The position numbers and the translations under genes are program-made. Positions 45,296-56,334 of a DNA stretch of 64,000 bases are shown piece by piece. The notes beneath the pieces were generated by a model that searched no databases, was not told the origin of the DNA, and saw nothing but the letters and a program-made list of their open reading frames with translations. The stretch covers positions 88,396-152,395 of the forward strand of contig DXHR01000035.1 of the NCBI GenBank assembly GCA_019113295.1, read 5' to 3'. This stretch comes from Candidatus Salinicoccus stercoripullorum (GTDB lineage: Bacteria; Bacillota; Bacilli; Staphylococcales; Salinicoccaceae). Numbering within the stretch: position 1 is the first letter of the stretch; every line of letters begins with the position of its first letter.

Positions 45296-46018
45296 TCATT
45301 TTTCCTTTGGAATCGGATTGGTGGCCCACATCTGGCTCGTTTTGATGAACGTCCTGTGATTCAGTTTCAGCTGGCTCACGATGATGTCGGCGATATCCTC
45401 TGCGTGGGTCATGGAATCCTCCTCGAGTTTTGTCTCGCCGATCATATCTGTCAATACTGCCGAAGGGGTCAGATAGGACACTCTGATGTTATGCTTCCGC
45501 ATCTCCTGCATGATGCCTTCCGTCATGCCGATGACTGCAAATTTCGTGGCTGAATAAAGGGAAGAACCAAGTGTCCCCTTCAAGCCTGACATGGAGGAGA
45601 TATTGATGACGTCACCTTTCTTTTGTGCTGTCATCTGCGGCAGCACCGACTGCATCGTGTAGTAGGGGCCGAAGACGTTGACATCCATCATATTCCTGAA
45701 TTCATCCTCACTGGATTCAAGGAAAGGGGTGTGTCTCATGATGCCGGCGTTGTTGATCAGGATGTCAATGGTGGAGAATGTCTCATTGATGGAAGCGATC
45801 ATGCTCCCGACCTCTTCCCGGCTGGATACGTCGCCGTTCGCGCCGATGACCTGCACACCGTATTTGTTCAGTTCCTCCACAGCATTATCAAGCGTTTCCC
45901 TGCTGCGGCCGATAATGGCTACATTGACGCCTTCGTTTGCCAATGCGTGGGCTGTGGCAAGGCCGATGCCACGTGTGCCGCCTGTAATGATTGCATTCTT
46001 GCCTTTGATATTCTGCAT
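45296..46018 (-). CDS. Short-chain dehydrogenase/reductase, FabG-like
   Basis: A 240-residue Rossmann-fold NAD(P)-dependent oxidoreductase. The cofactor motif TGGTRGIG is at about 13-20, NNAG near 89, and the catalytic Ser-Tyr-Lys set appears in NISSMSG and YSATK (about 140-160). It resembles FabG and related 3-oxoacyl-[ACP] reductases, but no fatty-acid genes are adjacent, so its substrate is open. ATG 46018 follows GGAG. It ends 30 nt before the hemerythrin-like gene, so they may form one transcript. Confidence 0.87.
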   Translation of the reverse strand: MQNIKGKNAIITGGTRGIGLATAHALANEGVNVAIIGRSRETLDNAVEELNKYGVQVIGANGDVSSREEVGSMIASINETFSTIDILINNAGIMRHTPFLESSEDEFRNMMDVNVFGPYYTMQSVLPQMTAQKKGDVINISSMSGLKGTLGSSLYSATKFAVIGMTEGIMQEMRKHNIRVSYLTPSAVLTDMIGETKLEEDSMTHAEDIADIIVSQLKLNHRTFIKTSQMWATNPIPKEK

Positions 46019-46166
46019 AATTAGCGCTCCTCTTTCATATGATGTTATATTCATTGTAGCAAGATAGGCGGACACTATCATTGATGATGCTTTTTATTTG
46101 CGGGAATCGTTGTATAATGAAAATAGAAAAGGCTTACAATCGTTATGACGACATAGGAGGTATTTG

Positions 46167-47432
46167 ATGGAGAAATGGTTGGAGGAAGCGAAGATGAAAG
46201 ATGGCAAGGATGCACTCGGACACTTCAGGGATGAGTTTTATATCGGAGAGGATGTCTATTACATGGACGGCAACTCCCTCGGCTTGATGTCAAAGCGTGC
46301 GGAGCAGTCACTCCTTGATGTGATGGATGACTGGAAGCACCATGGCATAGACGGCTGGGTGAAAGGGGAGCGGCCGTGGTTCTACATGAGCGAGGCCATC
46401 GGGGAGAAGATGGCGCAGCTCATCGGTGCCGGCACTCATGAAGTGCTGGCAACGAATTCGACTACGAACAATATACATCAAACCGTGAGAACACTGTATG
46501 AGCCTACAGAGGAGCGGTACAGGATCATGGCGGATGATCTGAATTTCCCATCAGATATATATGCCCTCCAGTCCGTCCTGGATGACTATGGTTACAGTGA
46601 CGGAATGGTGAAGGTGCCGTCAGAAGACGGACATCTTCTTGATACTGAAACAATCATCGATATGATGGATGAAAGCATCGCGCTCATACTGCTGCCATCC
46701 GTTCTCTACCGGAGCGGTCAGGTGCTGGAGATGCAGAAAATCACGGAGGCTGCCCATGATAAAGGAATCATCGTCGGCTTTGACCTGTGCCACTCCATAG
46801 GAGCCGTGCCGCACCAGCTGAAGGAATGGGGTGTGGATTTCGCTGCGTGGTGCACATACAAACATCTCAGCGGTGGACCGGGATCGGTCGCCGGATTATA
46901 TGTCCATGAAAGGCATCACCAGAAGAGTGTGAGTCTCAAAGGCTGGTTCGGCAACAACAAGGAAACACAGTTCGATATGTCACACGATTTCGATCAGGCG
47001 CCGGATGTCAGCCAGTATCAGGTGGGGACACCGCATATCTTCTCCATGGCGCCGCTCTATGGCGCACTGGAGATATTTGAGGAGGCAGGCATTGGAAACG
47101 TCCGTGAGAAGTCCCTCGGACTGACTGATTTCATGATTGCGATGATCGAAGATGTGCTTGCCGGCTATGATATTGATATTGTTACACCGAAAGCGCACGA
47201 ATCACGCGGCGGCCACATACTGATTGGCCATGAGAAGGCGGCGGGCATCAATGCAGCATTGAAATCCAAAGGGGTGATCCCTGACTTCAGGGCTCCGGGC
47301 TATGTCAGGATTGCACCGGTGGCGTTGTATAATTCATTCGAAGATGTATATCATGCAGTTGTGGTCCTCAAAGAAATAATGGATGACCGTCTGTATGATG
47401 AATTTGATAACAAACGGGGAGTCGTTGCCTGA
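46167..47432 (+). CDS. kynU: Kynureninase
   Basis: PLP enzyme cutting kynurenine into anthranilate and alanine. The 421-residue fold-type I protein has the PLP Lys 232 in WCTYKHLSGGPGS, the DGNSLGLMS opening near residue 30 and the SDIYALQS segment. ATG 46167 lies behind TAGGAGG. A TATAAT -10 is visible at 46113-46118. It is the first gene of kynU-kynB-kynA; stop and next start overlap by one base. Anthranilate can be recycled to tryptophan or secreted. Confidence 0.95.
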   Translation: MEKWLEEAKMKDGKDALGHFRDEFYIGEDVYYMDGNSLGLMSKRAEQSLLDVMDDWKHHGIDGWVKGERPWFYMSEAIGEKMAQLIGAGTHEVLATNSTTNNIHQTVRTLYEPTEERYRIMADDLNFPSDIYALQSVLDDYGYSDGMVKVPSEDGHLLDTETIIDMMDESIALILLPSVLYRSGQVLEMQKITEAAHDKGIIVGFDLCHSIGAVPHQLKEWGVDFAAWCTYKHLSGGPGSVAGLYVHERHHQKSVSLKGWFGNNKETQFDMSHDFDQAPDVSQYQVGTPHIFSMAPLYGALEIFEEAGIGNVREKSLGLTDFMIAMIEDVLAGYDIDIVTPKAHESRGGHILIGHEKAAGINAALKSKGVIPDFRAPGYVRIAPVALYNSFEDVYHAVVVLKEIMDDRLYDEFDNKRGVVA

Positions 47433-48064
47433 TGTGGATTGATATTTCGCAGACACTTGAACACTCCATTGCACACTGGCCGGAAGATACACCATTCAGT
47501 TATACGACGCCTGTGACGAAAGGGCAGAGCGGCTCCGTCAATATCGGTAAGATTGAGACGAGCACCCATATCGGCACCCATATCGATGCCCCCTTCCACT
47601 TCGATGACGCCGGAGCGAAAGTGGATGAACTGGATATCAACCGTTATATCGGCGATGCAACGGTCATAGAAGTGATGGACAGGGAAGTCATCACAAAAGA
47701 GGATCTCGGAAGGTTTGACATCAGGGGGCCGGTACTGCTCGTAAAGACAAAAGAACGGACGGCTCAGGAAGTATTTCCGGACACTGTACCTGTGCTTGAT
47801 GAACAGGCGGTCGAATATATCGCCGGCAAGGGGGTCCGTCTTTTCGGCGTGGATGTGACATCGGTCGACCCGGTGGACTCAAAGACATTGAACAACCACC
47901 ATCAGCTACATGAGAACGATATAATGATCATTGAAAACACGGTGCTTGAGGAAGTCGGCGAAGGCTATTATGACTTTATAGCGCTGCCGCTGAAAATCAG
48001 AGGGGCTGACGGTTCTCCAGTGCGCGCTGTATTGAGAGTGAAGGAGGAAATGGACCATGAATGA
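47432..48064 (+). CDS. kynB: Kynurenine formamidase
   Basis: Cyclase-like metal-dependent hydrolase turning N-formylkynurenine into kynurenine and formate. The 210-residue protein has the zinc motif [12 protein letters not shown] (about residues 46-57) and the C-terminal Glu/His set around [10 protein letters not shown] and [16 protein letters not shown], all typical of the KynB/cyclase family. It overlaps kynU by 1 nt and kynA by 8 nt, indicating coupled translation. Confidence 0.95.
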   Translation: MWIDISQTLEHSIAHWPEDTPFSYTTPVTKGQSGSVNIGKIETSTHIGTHIDAPFHFDDAGAKVDELDINRYIGDATVIEVMDREVITKEDLGRFDIRGPVLLVKTKERTAQEVFPDTVPVLDEQAVEYIAGKGVRLFGVDVTSVDPVDSKTLNNHHQLHENDIMIIENTVLEEVGEGYYDFIALPLKIRGADGSPVRAVLRVKEEMDHE

Positions 48065-48899
48065 CTATCAGGATCATACGCTTGCCGGTGAGGATGTCAA
48101 AACAGACTTTTTAAAGGACATGACGTACAGTGAATACTTGAATCTGAATCAGATACTTACAGCACAGAATCCTTTGACGGATCAGCATGACGAAAAATTG
48201 TTCATCATCATCCATCAGGTTTCAGAACTGTGGATGAAGCTGATCATCCACGAATTGAATTCCGCCATAGAAGATATAAAACACGATGATTTCAGGATGG
48301 CTTTCAAGAAACTGGCACGTGTGACGAATATCCAGAACCAGCTGATAAACTCCTGGAGTGTGCTGGCAACGATGACACCGAGCGACTATCTCAATTTCCG
48401 GGACAGTCTTGGCAATGCGTCCGGCTTCCAGTCCTATCAGAACCGTATGATGGAGTACTGTCTCGGCTATAAGACCACTCATGCGCTGAGCATCTATGAA
48501 AAGAATCAGGACATCCACAGCCAGCTTAAAACACAGCTCGAAACACCGAGTATTTATGATGAGGCCATCCGTGCCGTTGCGAGACAGGGTTTCCACATAA
48601 ACCGGGAAGTGCTGTCACGTGATATCACCGAAAATTATGTGCCGAACGAATCGGTCAAAGAGGCGTTCAGGCAGATCTACCTCAATACGGAGGAGTACTT
48701 TGAATTGTACGAGATGCTTGAGAAACTTGTAGATGTTGAAGATCTGTACAGCCAGTGGCGTTTCAGGCACATGAAGACCGTGGAACGCATCATCGGCTTC
48801 AAGAAAGGGACCGGCGGCAGCTCGGGTGTCAACTATCTGAAGCGCGTGATTGATGACTATTTCTTCAAGGAACTGTGGGAACTGCGCACAGAACTATAA
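48057..48899 (+). CDS. kynA: Tryptophan 2,3-dioxygenase
   Basis: Haem enzyme opening the tryptophan indole ring to N-formylkynurenine, the first step of the pathway. The 280-residue all-helical protein has [13 protein letters not shown] near the start (substrate pocket), the [18 protein letters not shown] segment near residue 45, and the distal-end motif [24 protein letters not shown] with the haem-ligand His. The KGTGGS loop closes over tryptophan. Start overlaps kynB by 8 nt. Confidence 0.96.
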   Translation: MNDYQDHTLAGEDVKTDFLKDMTYSEYLNLNQILTAQNPLTDQHDEKLFIIIHQVSELWMKLIIHELNSAIEDIKHDDFRMAFKKLARVTNIQNQLINSWSVLATMTPSDYLNFRDSLGNASGFQSYQNRMMEYCLGYKTTHALSIYEKNQDIHSQLKTQLETPSIYDEAIRAVARQGFHINREVLSRDITENYVPNESVKEAFRQIYLNTEEYFELYEMLEKLVDVEDLYSQWRFRHMKTVERIIGFKKGTGGSSGVNYLKRVIDDYFFKELWELRTEL

Positions 48900-48920
48900 T
48901 AGGACAAGGAGAGGTCTGAC

Positions 48921-49241
48921 ATGAGGGATTACGGCCAGACGAACATATTTGATGATGTAATGAAGGAGGACGAATCATTCGTCATCGTCGTGCAGGAAGT
49001 GACCGAACAGGAGGGACAGCTTCAGAAGCGGGTGCTCAGGGAGTATCCCGGTTTGAAGATGGAGGGCATGAGAAACCTGTTTGAACATCTGAAGGATGTC
49101 TATCTGTCTGAAAACTTTTCCGACAGAGGAAAATACTTCGACCTCACTGTTTATACGAACGAAGACTATGCGGCGGAAAACATATATGCCCATGTAAAAA
49201 GGTACCGGAACAGCAAAGAGTGGACGGCAACTGCAAAATGA
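48921..49241 (+). CDS. Hypothetical protein at the end of the kyn operon
   Basis: I do not recognise this 106-residue acidic protein. It has alternating strand/helix character with SFVIVVQEV near the start and KYFDLTVYTNEDYAAENIYAHV near the end. The start at ATG 48921 has AAGGAGAGG, only 21 nt after kynA, and a terminator follows the stop, so it is the last gene of the kynurenine operon. No catalytic motif is evident; a role in tryptophan breakdown rests only on position. Confidence 0.65.
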   Translation: MRDYGQTNIFDDVMKEDESFVIVVQEVTEQEGQLQKRVLREYPGLKMEGMRNLFEHLKDVYLSENFSDRGKYFDLTVYTNEDYAAENIYAHVKRYRNSKEWTATAK

Positions 49242-49250
49242 CAGAGGAAG

Positions 49251-49276
49251 CACCTGGAGCTCCAGGTGTTTTTTAA
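49251..49276 (+). terminator. Terminator of the kyn operon
   Basis: An 18-nt perfect palindrome (CACCTGGAG/CTCCAGGTG) followed by T6. Confidence 0.88.
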
Positions 49277-49299
49277 TGCCGAGGATGAAAAAATAGATC

Positions 49300-49587
49300 A
49301 TGTTCGCTATCAACCCGACCATACTGCTTATCACCGATGCCACAGCATTCGAGATGGTCTGGTCGGTCCTCACCGCAGCTGTCGGGATGGCGACTTTTGC
49401 GGCATTCATACAAGGGTATATGTTCGCCAGGCTGAACATCATTGAGAGGATGACCACCCTCGTTACAACCCTCCTGTTCATCCAGAGCGATTTTGCCACT
49501 GACGCGATGGCGTTCAGCCTGTTCATCATTGTTATCATTTTCCAAATCTACAAAAAGAAAAGGGAGACAGCACAGAGTGCACAGTGA
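49300..49587 (+). pseudogene. C-terminal remnant of a TRAP transporter fused permease
   Basis: The 95-residue frame reads MFAINPTILLITD, then AAFIQGYMFARLNIIER and a final hydrophobic stretch, which matches the end of TRAP-type 4TM/12TM fused permeases (the '..YNPALLL... GYLFGRLNWLER..' pattern). A stop codon (TAG) lies two codons before the first Met, there is no ribosome site, and the frame follows directly on the kyn terminator. The remaining ~500 or more residues of such a permease are missing. A leftover of a deleted transporter is the best reading; expression is unlikely. Confidence 0.65.
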
Positions 49588-49681
49588 CCGGACGGCACCT
49601 GTAAAACCGGGTGCTGCTTTTGATTTGAGTGAAACCTTTTACGTTCCTGCCGCAATTTACCATGGTGAAATCATAAAAAAT

Positions 49682-50924
<1,243 letters not shown>

Positions 50925-50940
50925 AGAAAGAGGTAATGGC

Positions 50941-52077
50941 ATGAAGATTGCGATTGTCACCGAAACATTTTTACCATCGACAGATGGTATTGTTACAAGA
51001 CTGACAAAAGCCATTGATTACTTCATGCGGGAAGGGCACGAGGTGCTTGTCATCGCACCTGATCTCGGTGTACATGATTATAAGGGAGCCAGAGTGGCCG
51101 GTATCAAACCGGTCACTTTCCCTTTCTACAGATACCGCAAATGGGGTTTTCCTTCCCGCAGGGTATATCATATACTGAAAGACTTTGAACCGGATGTTGT
51201 CCATGCAGTCAACCCTGTCCTGCTCGCGACAAGTGCTGTCAGGGCAGCGCAGAAACTCAATATACCACTCGTTTCTTCATACCATACACACCTGCCGAAG
51301 TATCTGGATTACTATACAGTCTATAAACCTGCAAAACCTCTGCTCTGGTGGTACATCAGGCGCAACCATAAAAATGCAGACATTAACCTGGTCACCTCCC
51401 GTGCAATCAGGGATGAACTGGATGCCGAAGGGATAAAACGCCTGGACATCATTCCGCGTGGAGTGGATGTAATCAACCGTCATCCCGATTTCAGGGACAG
51501 TGAAATGCGCGACAGGCTGAGTGGCGGGAAACCGGAAAACAAGCTGCTTGTGTTCATAGGGAGACTTGCCGTGGAGAAGGAGATCCATAAGCTCCTGCCG
51601 CTTCTCGATGCGCGGAAGGACATCAGCCTGGCGATTGTCGGCGATGGTCCTGCACGTAAGGAAATCGAGAAGAAATTTGAAGGTACGAATACCGTATTCA
51701 CCGGCTTTATGCATGGTGAAGAACTGTCAAAGGCATTCGCCTCCGGCGATGCATTCATATTTCCCTCCGTATCGGAGACATTGGGACTCGTCATACTTGA
51801 ATCCATGGCTTCCGGCCTGCCCGTCATCGCCGCCAAAAGCGGGCCGACCAACGAACAGGTCACTGACGGTATGAACGGCATGCTTTTTGAGAACGAGGAT
51901 CTACAGAGTATGATCAGGGCGGTGGAAGTGCTGGAAGACGAAGAGAAGCTTGCTGAAATGAAACGGAATGCCCGCAGGGAAGCGATGGGTTACGCATGGG
52001 ACAATACGTCACAGAGACTTATTGATTTTTATATGGATGCGAGAGACAGGCATTCGACGGGTGACAAAATGGTTTGA
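50941..52077 (+). CDS. sqdX: Glycosyltransferase family 4, SqdX-like sulfoquinovosyltransferase
   Basis: Expected to move sulfoquinovose from its UDP carrier to diacylglycerol at the membrane, finishing SQDG. The 378-residue GT-B protein starts MKIAIVTETFLPSTDGIVTRL and has KPVTFPFYRYRKW, SYHTHLPKYLDYY, VPRGVDV-like RGVDV near 180, and the C-terminal E..GLVILESMASGLPV sugar-nucleotide site. It resembles SqdX and actinobacterial mannosyltransferases of GT4; the neighbouring sqdB favours SqdX. ATG 50941 has GAGGTAA upstream. Without biochemical data, another glycolipid is possible. Confidence 0.85.
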   Translation: MKIAIVTETFLPSTDGIVTRLTKAIDYFMREGHEVLVIAPDLGVHDYKGARVAGIKPVTFPFYRYRKWGFPSRRVYHILKDFEPDVVHAVNPVLLATSAVRAAQKLNIPLVSSYHTHLPKYLDYYTVYKPAKPLLWWYIRRNHKNADINLVTSRAIRDELDAEGIKRLDIIPRGVDVINRHPDFRDSEMRDRLSGGKPENKLLVFIGRLAVEKEIHKLLPLLDARKDISLAIVGDGPARKEIEKKFEGTNTVFTGFMHGEELSKAFASGDAFIFPSVSETLGLVILESMASGLPVIAAKSGPTNEQVTDGMNGMLFENEDLQSMIRAVEVLEDEEKLAEMKRNARREAMGYAWDNTSQRLIDFYMDARDRHSTGDKMV

Positions 52078-52094
52078 TAAAGGATGTGTAAGTA

Positions 52095-53396
52095 ATGAGA
52101 ATGGTAGATTTGATAGCGAAAAAGCGCGATGGTGAAGTTTTGACGAAAGAGGAAATCGATTTCTTCATCAATGGTTATACGAATGATGATATACCTGATT
52201 ACCAGGTATCCAGTCTGATGATGGCTTTATTCTTCCGGGACATGACCGAGGATGAGCGGGCCGATCTGACGATGGCTATGGTCAGATCCGGGGATGAAAT
52301 CGATCTTTCATCAATTGAGGGCATTAAAGTGGACAAGCATTCCACAGGCGGTGTGGGCGATACAACAACGCTCGTCCTTGCACCGCTCGTGGCGGCACTT
52401 GATGTACCTGTAGCGAAAATGAGCGGACGCGGACTCGGCCATACCGGCGGCACGATCGATAAACTCGAGGCAGTGGAAGGATTCCATGTCGAGATCACTG
52501 AGCGGGAATTCGCAGATATCGTCAACCGGGATAAGGTGGCGGTAATCGGCCAGTCCGGCAACTTGACTCCTGCCGACAAAAAACTCTATGCGCTGCGTGA
52601 TGTGACCGCAACAGTCAACTCGATCCCACTGATTGCAAGTTCGATCATGAGCAAGAAGATCGCTGCAGGGGCGGATGCGATCGTCCTCGATGTCAAAACC
52701 GGCGACGGCGCCTTCATGAAGAGCGAAGAGGATGCTGTTGAACTTGCCAGGGCAATGGTATCCATCGGTAACAACGTGGGCAGAAAGACGATGGCAATCA
52801 TTTCAAGTATGGAGGAACCGCTCGGTCATGCTATCGGCAACGCCCTTGAAGTGAAAGAGGCGATTGAAACGCTCCGCGGAGAAGGGCCTGAAGATCTGAC
52901 TGCCCTCTGCATGGAGCTCGGCGCCCAGATGACAGTACTCGGCGGCAAGGCGAAAACGCTCGATGAAGCGAAAGAAAAGCTGCACCAGGTCATCGATGAT
53001 GGCAGCGCACTTGAGAAATTCAAAGTGTTCCTCTCCAATCAGGGCGGTGACGCCTCTGTTGCTGACGATGTTTCAAAACTGCCGCAGGCAAAGTATCAGA
53101 TTGAAGTGAAGGCGGAGAATTCAGGGTACGTCGAAGAGATTGCCGCTGAGGAGCTTGGTGTCGCTTCGGCAATGCTGGGTGCCGGCCGGCAGACAAAAGA
53201 TGACATCATCGACCTTGCGGTCGGTCTGATGCTCGAGAAGAAAATTGGCGACCGGGTGGACGAAGGTGAAACACTGGCTGTCATCCATTCGAACCGTAAG
53301 GATGTAGAGGATGTCAAACGTAAAATTCTCGACAACTACAAAATAGGAGACAAAGAAGTGAGCATCTCACTCATAAAACAGGTGATCACTGAATAG
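52095..53396 (+). CDS. pdp: Pyrimidine-nucleoside phosphorylase
   Basis: Splits uridine, thymidine and deoxyuridine with phosphate to base and (deoxy)ribose-1-phosphate. The 433-residue protein has the signature [21 protein letters not shown] near 75, [13 protein letters not shown] near 107 and [10 protein letters not shown] near 200, and the C-terminal barrel-sandwich domain. It is 17 nt after sqdX and may share its promoter, an odd pairing for a salvage enzyme. A terminator follows. No deoxyribose genes (deoC, deoB) are next to it. Confidence 0.94.
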   Translation: MRMVDLIAKKRDGEVLTKEEIDFFINGYTNDDIPDYQVSSLMMALFFRDMTEDERADLTMAMVRSGDEIDLSSIEGIKVDKHSTGGVGDTTTLVLAPLVAALDVPVAKMSGRGLGHTGGTIDKLEAVEGFHVEITEREFADIVNRDKVAVIGQSGNLTPADKKLYALRDVTATVNSIPLIASSIMSKKIAAGADAIVLDVKTGDGAFMKSEEDAVELARAMVSIGNNVGRKTMAIISSMEEPLGHAIGNALEVKEAIETLRGEGPEDLTALCMELGAQMTVLGGKAKTLDEAKEKLHQVIDDGSALEKFKVFLSNQGGDASVADDVSKLPQAKYQIEVKAENSGYVEEIAAEELGVASAMLGAGRQTKDDIIDLAVGLMLEKKIGDRVDEGETLAVIHSNRKDVEDVKRKILDNYKIGDKEVSISLIKQVITE

Positions 53397-53408
53397 AGTG
53401 GCGCGTGA

Positions 53409-53433
53409 GGCACCGGGGTACCGGTGTCTTTTT
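53409..53433 (+). terminator. Terminator after pdp
   Basis: A GC-rich 7-8-bp stem with a short loop followed by T5. Confidence 0.75.
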
Positions 53434-53506
53434 CATGCTGCTTATTTTTTACAGGGTATGTACAATTGGATTATAATGGAGGAAACAGAAGTATGGAGGC
53501 AAAGCA

Positions 53507-54652
53507 ATGATAACAAAATGGGTACCCCAGTTTGACAGGCTGGAAAAAAACTACCAACAGAAAGTGGAGGAGCAGTTTGAAACACTCCCGTTAGATGAAA
53601 TCAGAGAGACATATGAAGAGGTATACGTGAATCCGAAGCCGGTGGACATGACAACGGTAGAAGAAGTTCCTTTTGTAAGCAGGGAGGAACTGGATATAGA
53701 GAAACTGGCAGGTACGGCAAAAGAAGCGGTTAAAAACGGTGAAGTGGCTGCACTGCTCATGGCAGGCGGCCAGGGCACACGCCTTGAACATCCAGGACCG
53801 AAAGGCACGTTTTCTTTTGACGGGCTCTCACTGTTTGAACTGCAGGCGAAACAGATCAGAGCAGCCGGACATGAATCCGGACAACCTGTCCACTGGTATA
53901 TTATGACAAGTGATATCAACCATACAGAGACGCTCGATTTCTTCCGGGAACACAACCACTTCGGGTTTGCAGAAGAGGATATCCATTTCTTTCGCCAGGA
54001 GCATTTCCCGGCACTGTCCAAAGAGGGCGGACTGCTTCTGACAGAAAACAAGGATATCATGCTTACTCCAAACGGCAACGGCGGCATCTTCAGCGCGCTC
54101 AAAACAAGCGGAATGCTTGAAGATATGAAGAACCGGGGCATCAGACATGTGTTCATGAACAACGTGGACAATGCAGTGGTCAAAGTGCTTGATCCGGTAC
54201 TTCTCGGACTGCATATCAGTGAGGACAACGACGTAACTTCAAAATCGATCCTCCCGAAACCGGGTGAAAGTGTCGGCCGCCTGAGTCTCGTGAATGGGGA
54301 AAAGAGTGTCGTGGAATATACAGAACTGCCGGAAGGTGCCGGAGAAAAATTCCAGAACGGCAACATCGGCATCCACGTATTCGGCATGGACTATCTTGAC
54401 CAAGCGGCCGCAGAGAAAGTACCTTATCACCTTGCGCTGAAGAAACTGGAGCATATGAATGAAAATCTGCTGCTCGTCAAAGATGAGGTGCTGAAATTCG
54501 AGAAATTCTACTTTGATGCATTCCGTCATGCGCGCAAACATATGACACTGCAGGTGGACCGCAAAGGTGAATTTTCTCCACTTAAAAACAAAGTGGGCAA
54601 AGACAGCATCGAAACGGCATATAATGACCTGAAAGATGAAGGGATTGTATGA
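53507..54652 (+). CDS. UDPGP-family UDP-sugar pyrophosphorylase
   Basis: Makes a UDP-sugar from UTP and a sugar-1-phosphate. The 381-residue protein is of the eukaryotic UAP1/UGP2 type seen in staphylococci, unrelated to GalU or GlmU. The nucleotide motif is LLMAGGQGTRLEHPGPKG (about 83-100, cut here to its first part), with MNNVDNAVV near 220 and GNIGIHVF near 285. It could provide UDP-glucose (the substrate of SqdB) or UDP-N-acetylglucosamine; sequence alone does not decide. ATG 53507 follows TGGAGG. Overlap with the next frame is 4 nt if that gene starts at 54649. Confidence 0.85.
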   Translation: MITKWVPQFDRLEKNYQQKVEEQFETLPLDEIRETYEEVYVNPKPVDMTTVEEVPFVSREELDIEKLAGTAKEAVKNGEVAALLMAGGQGTRLEHPGPKGTFSFDGLSLFELQAKQIRAAGHESGQPVHWYIMTSDINHTETLDFFREHNHFGFAEEDIHFFRQEHFPALSKEGGLLLTENKDIMLTPNGNGGIFSALKTSGMLEDMKNRGIRHVFMNNVDNAVVKVLDPVLLGLHISEDNDVTSKSILPKPGESVGRLSLVNGEKSVVEYTELPEGAGEKFQNGNIGIHVFGMDYLDQAAAEKVPYHLALKKLEHMNENLLLVKDEVLKFEKFYFDAFRHARKHMTLQVDRKGEFSPLKNKVGKDSIETAYNDLKDEGIV

Positions 54653-54687
54653 CAGCAAAAAATACCGGTGTAGAGGGAGATATCCTT

Positions 54688-55371
54688 ATGGAAAAAGAAA
54701 AGATGACCAGGAAACTGGAAGGATCCCTGAGAAATATCGTCCCCCTCTCTTTTGGTGAAGAAGTCGGTAACAGTGTCAGTCACGGGGTGGCTGCACTCCT
54801 GTTCATCTTCATGCTGCCGTTCACCGCCATATATATGTATGCAGACGGCGGCACGCTCCATGCAGTGGGCGGTTCGGTGTTCGTCATCAGCATTCTGCTG
54901 ATGTTCCTTACGTCGACGCTCTATCATTCGATGGCACATAACACCCAGCACAAGTACATCATGCGGCTTCTTGACCACAGTCTGATATATGTAGCGATCG
55001 CCGGCACATACACCCCCGTCGCACTTTCCGTCATCGGCGGAACATGGGGGATCGTCACGCTCATTGTGCAGTGGACGGCGGCAGTCCTCGGCATCCTGTA
55101 CAAGGTGCTGAGTCCGAAAGTGAATTCAAAAGTCAGCCTGATCTTCTATCTCTTAATGGGATGGATGGCGGTGATCTTCTTCCCGGCAATCATTGTCAAT
55201 ACACACTGGATGTTCCTGCTCATGCTTGCCCTGGGCGGGGTGGCATATACGGTGGGTGCCTGGTTCTATGCCCAGAAAACCCGCAAGTATTTTCATATGA
55301 TATGGCATTTCTTCATCATCATCGGAAGCATACTGCACTATATCGGCATCGTATTCTTCATCCAGGCATGA
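54688..55371 (+). CDS. Hemolysin III family membrane protein (YplQ/PAQR-like)
   Basis: A 227-residue protein with seven helices of the HlyIII/PAQR family. Conserved residues are SFGEEVGNSVSHG near the start, STLYHS near 85, LLDHSLIYVAIAGTYTP near 105 and WHFFIIIGSILHYIG at the end; these His, Asp and Ser residues form the family's metal site. ATG 54688 lies behind GGGAGA; an earlier ATG at 54649 overlaps the upstream stop and is possible. Hemolytic activity was reported only for one member; a lipid-hydrolase-like or membrane-homeostasis role is likelier. Confidence 0.87.
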   Translation: MEKEKMTRKLEGSLRNIVPLSFGEEVGNSVSHGVAALLFIFMLPFTAIYMYADGGTLHAVGGSVFVISILLMFLTSTLYHSMAHNTQHKYIMRLLDHSLIYVAIAGTYTPVALSVIGGTWGIVTLIVQWTAAVLGILYKVLSPKVNSKVSLIFYLLMGWMAVIFFPAIIVNTHWMFLLMLALGGVAYTVGAWFYAQKTRKYFHMIWHFFIIIGSILHYIGIVFFIQA

Positions 55372-55451
55372 ATATTTATCGATTTTTGATTTTTTTATTC
55401 AGTTTGTTATGATAGGAACCGTTGCGAAAAAAATTAAATGGAGTTGATTCG

Positions 55452-56267
55452 ATGAAAATTGTCTTTTATGGTGCGGGAAACATGGCGAGTGCCATCTTTA
55501 TCGGCATGATTGAAAATCGCGTTGTAAAGCCGGAACAGATTTACCTTACGAGTAGAAGCCAGAAAGAGAAGATCATGTTCTTCAAGGAAAACCTCGGTGT
55601 GAACGTCTCATATGATGATACAGAACTACTTGAAGGAGCGGATTATGTCATTCTTGCCAGCAAGCCACAGAGTTTCCCGGATGTTGCGAAAAGGATCCGG
55701 CCGCACCTTGAAGAAAAGACAAAGATCGTATCTGTCATGGCCGGCACTCAGATAAAGACGATCAGACGCGAGCTTAAGACTGAAAATCCGATTGCCAGGA
55801 TCATGCCGAACACGAACGCCATGGTACAGCATTCCGTCAGCGGAATCACCTATTCCGAAAACTTCCCGAACAAGGACGAATTGGTCGAATTAATGAAAAG
55901 CTTCGGTACGACAGTTGTGGTCGAAGAGGAAGAGGAGATGCACAACATCACTGCTGCGACAGGCTCGGGTTCCGCTTTCCTTTATTATATATACGAAAAA
56001 TATGCGGAGAGTCTCATGGACCTCGGGTTCAGTGAAGAGGAAGCGATGTTCCTGACAACGAATCTTGTGATCGGCGCCGGTAAGATGGTTGAGGATTCCG
56101 AGCTGCCGTTCAGCCAGCTACGCAAGAACATCACCTCAAAACGCGGCACAACAGAGGCGGGGCTTGAAGCACTGGACGGAGAAGGAATCAAGGAAATCCT
56201 GTCCAGAACGCTTAATGCAGCTGCAAGCCGGAGCCAGGAACTAAGCAAAGACGACGCAGACGAATAA
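55452..56267 (+). CDS. proC: Pyrroline-5-carboxylate reductase
   Basis: Final step of proline synthesis, reducing pyrroline-5-carboxylate with NAD(P)H. The 271-residue protein has the Rossmann GAGNMASAIFIGM (about residues 7-19), SKPQ near 75, RIMPNTNAMVQHSVSG near 120 and the dimerisation motif GSGSAFLYYIYE near 170. ATG 55452 follows GGAG. Proline is a common compatible solute in halophiles. It is followed by a hairpin terminator and then a separate amidohydrolase. Confidence 0.93.
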   Translation: MKIVFYGAGNMASAIFIGMIENRVVKPEQIYLTSRSQKEKIMFFKENLGVNVSYDDTELLEGADYVILASKPQSFPDVAKRIRPHLEEKTKIVSVMAGTQIKTIRRELKTENPIARIMPNTNAMVQHSVSGITYSENFPNKDELVELMKSFGTTVVVEEEEEMHNITAATGSGSAFLYYIYEKYAESLMDLGFSEEEAMFLTTNLVIGAGKMVEDSELPFSQLRKNITSKRGTTEAGLEALDGEGIKEILSRTLNAAASRSQELSKDDADE

Positions 56268-56283
56268 AAGAGTTCAGGAATAG

Positions 56284-56320
56284 TGATACTTCATATAAGC
56301 TTTATATGGAGTATTTTTTT
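56284..56320 (+). terminator. Terminator after proC
   Basis: ATACT.CATATAA and TTATATG.AGTAT arms form an imperfect 14-bp stem ending in T7. Confidence 0.75.
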
Positions 56321-56334
56321 CTAGGAGGGGTCTT

